From CAZSSH01 sp964609825 (GTDB taxonomy: Bacteria > Verrucomicrobiota > Lentisphaeria > Victivallales > Victivallaceae), in contig CAZSSH010000011.1 of assembly GCA_964609825.1 (NCBI GenBank), positions 1 through 64,000 of the forward strand: a DNA stretch of 64,000 nt. Direction: 5' to 3'. Each line of letters begins with the position of its first letter. The first letter of the stretch is position 1. Below, in pieces: positions 62,976 to 64,000 of this stretch. The notes under the pieces are model-generated. The model was not told the origin of the DNA and made no database searches. It worked only from the letters and a program-made list of their open reading frames with translations. The position numbers and the translations under genes were made by a program.

Positions 62976-64000
62976 ATGAGTATTAAAATTGCAGTCGCGA
63001 CGGATTTTCATTACGCGCGCGAAAAAAATGCGGCACTGCCCGAGCGGGCAGGGGAAATCGCCGATATTTTGCTCCACCGGTTTCTCAAGATGCTGGAGCT
63101 GGTCGAGCACCCGGACGCGGTTATTTTTGGCGGCGATCTGGTGGATCGGGCGGACGGCGAACTTTTGGCCGTGCTCGCCGAAAAAATCAATCAGCTTGCC
63201 ATCCCTTTTTTGGTCATTCGCGGCAATCACGATCCGGCGGGCTTTTACCGCCATTTCCCGGCAACTCAAAATATGATTACCGTCGGCAATGTCCGCTTGA
63301 TCGCCTTTGACGACGAAGAGCGCCCCGGTTACAACGCGTACCGCAATTCAGGGGAAATGGCCAAGTTTGACCGTGCCCGCCGGGATTTTGACGGGCAGCT
63401 GGTCGCCGTGCAGCATGTTCCTTTGTCGCCGCAAGAGTTGCCCTACAATTATACCAACCGCGACGAAATTTTTGCCAAAATGCGCGAAACAGGATGTGTT
63501 TTGTCTGTCTCCGGGCATTTGCATGCGGGGGCGGAGCTTTGCCGTTATGACGGCGCGGTGTTTGTCACCGTGCCCGCCTTGTGCGAGTCGCCGTTCCGCT
63601 ACGGTGTGATCGAGTTGAGTGACGACGGCAGTGTTGAGTATGAAACCAAACAATTCCGGCTGCCCGATCATTTTGAGTGGATCGACCGGCATACCCACAG
63701 CAAATTCGCCTATTGCTCGGAGAATATGGACTTGATCCGTCAAAACGATCTTTTTGACAAGTTTAATCTCGCTTACGCCGGCTTGGCCGAGCACTCGGGG
63801 CAGATGTATTTCCGCAAGGACGATTACTGGAATTACTCGACATGGTATCACCAGTCCTTTGATTACCCCGATCAGATCCGGCGTCTGTACGAGTTTTCGG
63901 CTTACTTTGACCAACATGCCGACCGGCGCTTTTTAAAGGGCCTTGAGATTGATGTCGATTGTCACGGCAAACTGTTGCTGGCCGAAGATGTCAAACAATT
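62976..64000 (+). CDS. Metallophosphoesterase-PHP domain fusion, cut by the window end
   Basis: An open frame of at least 341 codons, starting at 62976 after GGGAGA. The N-terminal ~210 residues are a calcineurin-like phosphoesterase: TDFHYAR (Asp10, His12), FGGDLVDR (Asp54), VIRGNHD (Asn84, His85), VQHVPL and SGHLHAG. From ~230 a second metal-dependent domain begins with WIDRHTHSKFAYCSE (His239, His241), LAYAGLAEHSG (His273) and LKGLEIDVD, the ordered motifs of the PHP phosphoesterase family. Two phosphoesterase domains in one chain are uncommon. The end of the gene and its full length are unknown. The frame was read directly from the bases. Confidence 0.8.
   Translation, partial: MSIKIAVATDFHYAREKNAALPERAGEIADILLHRFLKMLELVEHPDAVIFGGDLVDRADGELLAVLAEKINQLAIPFLVIRGNHDPAGFYRHFPATQNMITVGNVRLIAFDDEERPGYNAYRNSGEMAKFDRARRDFDGQLVAVQHVPLSPQELPYNYTNRDEIFAKMRETGCVLSVSGHLHAGAELCRYDGAVFVTVPALCESPFRYGVIELSDDGSVEYETKQFRLPDHFEWIDRHTHSKFAYCSENMDLIRQNDLFDKFNLAYAGLAEHSGQMYFRKDDYWNYSTWYHQSFDYPDQIRRLYEFSAYFDQHADRRFLKGLEIDVDCHGKLLLAEDVKQ

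Noticed and set aside
1..64000. CRISPR arrays, insertion sequences, phage or integrase genes
   Set aside because: No regularly spaced repeats, transposase or integrase motifs were seen on reading.
1..64000. tRNA or rRNA genes
   Set aside because: No intergenic region showed a convincing cloverleaf or rRNA sequence; the gaps are mostly short.

Overview
The window is about 64 kb of a moderately GC-rich bacterial chromosome with densely packed, often overlapping genes. The best guess for the host is a member of the Lentisphaerota or a close PVC-superphylum relative. This rests on the prepilin-like proteins with an 'FTLIELLVVIAIIAIL' N-terminus and an H-X9-DG C-terminal motif, on their position beside long clan GH-A glycoside hydrolases, and on the Gram-negative-style envelope genes (lipoproteins, MreCD/PBP2). 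The assignment is inferred from gene content; no rRNA or tRNA gene was seen.

Layout. (1) 1-6340, plus strand: the tail of a prepilin-like gene, overlapping the first of three glycoside hydrolase genes (arabinofuranosidase-like, GH39-like, and a large secreted GH-A enzyme). (2) 6344-10662, minus strand: a FabK-like flavoprotein gene followed by mreC, mreD and mrdA (PBP2), a cell-elongation operon without mreB. (3) 10872-18384, plus strand: a tandem fusion of two PilT-type ATPases, a 1253-residue double transglutaminase-like protein, a metallo-beta-lactamase-fold hydrolase and an EamA transporter. A flavin-reductase-like gene lies opposite (18389-18979). (4) 19.2-32.5 kb, plus strand: a carbohydrate cluster with its own promoter and a strong terminator. 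It holds two prepilin-like genes, one stand-alone lectin-like protein, a URO-D/methyltransferase-like protein and three paralogous multidomain GH39-like enzymes. (5) 32.6-37.4 kb: a secreted serine hydrolase and, convergent to it, uvrA. (6) 37.4-38.7 kb: an AT-rich island with one membrane-anchored coiled-coil gene. (7) 38.7-47.7 kb, plus strand: an AmpG-like MFS transporter, a PhnP-like hydrolase, a YceD/DUF177 protein, an aromatic-repeat lipoprotein, a GH78-like enzyme and a nucleoside hydrolase. (8) 47.7-50.7 kb, minus strand: lepA-lepB. (9) 50.8-62.1 kb, plus strand: folB, rnr, a small secreted protein, recC, recB, recD. (10) A minus-strand lipoprotein, then, divergently, a metallophosphoesterase-PHP fusion cut off by the window end.

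How the genes fit together. The secreted GH-A enzymes of blocks 1 and 4 look like a plant- or mucin-polysaccharide degradation set. The prepilin-like genes recur directly upstream of them, once with a 14-base overlap, so co-expression is likely. Promoter-like sites of the form TTGnnn-17-TATAAT/TATATT/TAAATT precede many transcription units and support one housekeeping sigma-70-type consensus. No CRISPR array, insertion sequence, phage or integrase gene was found.
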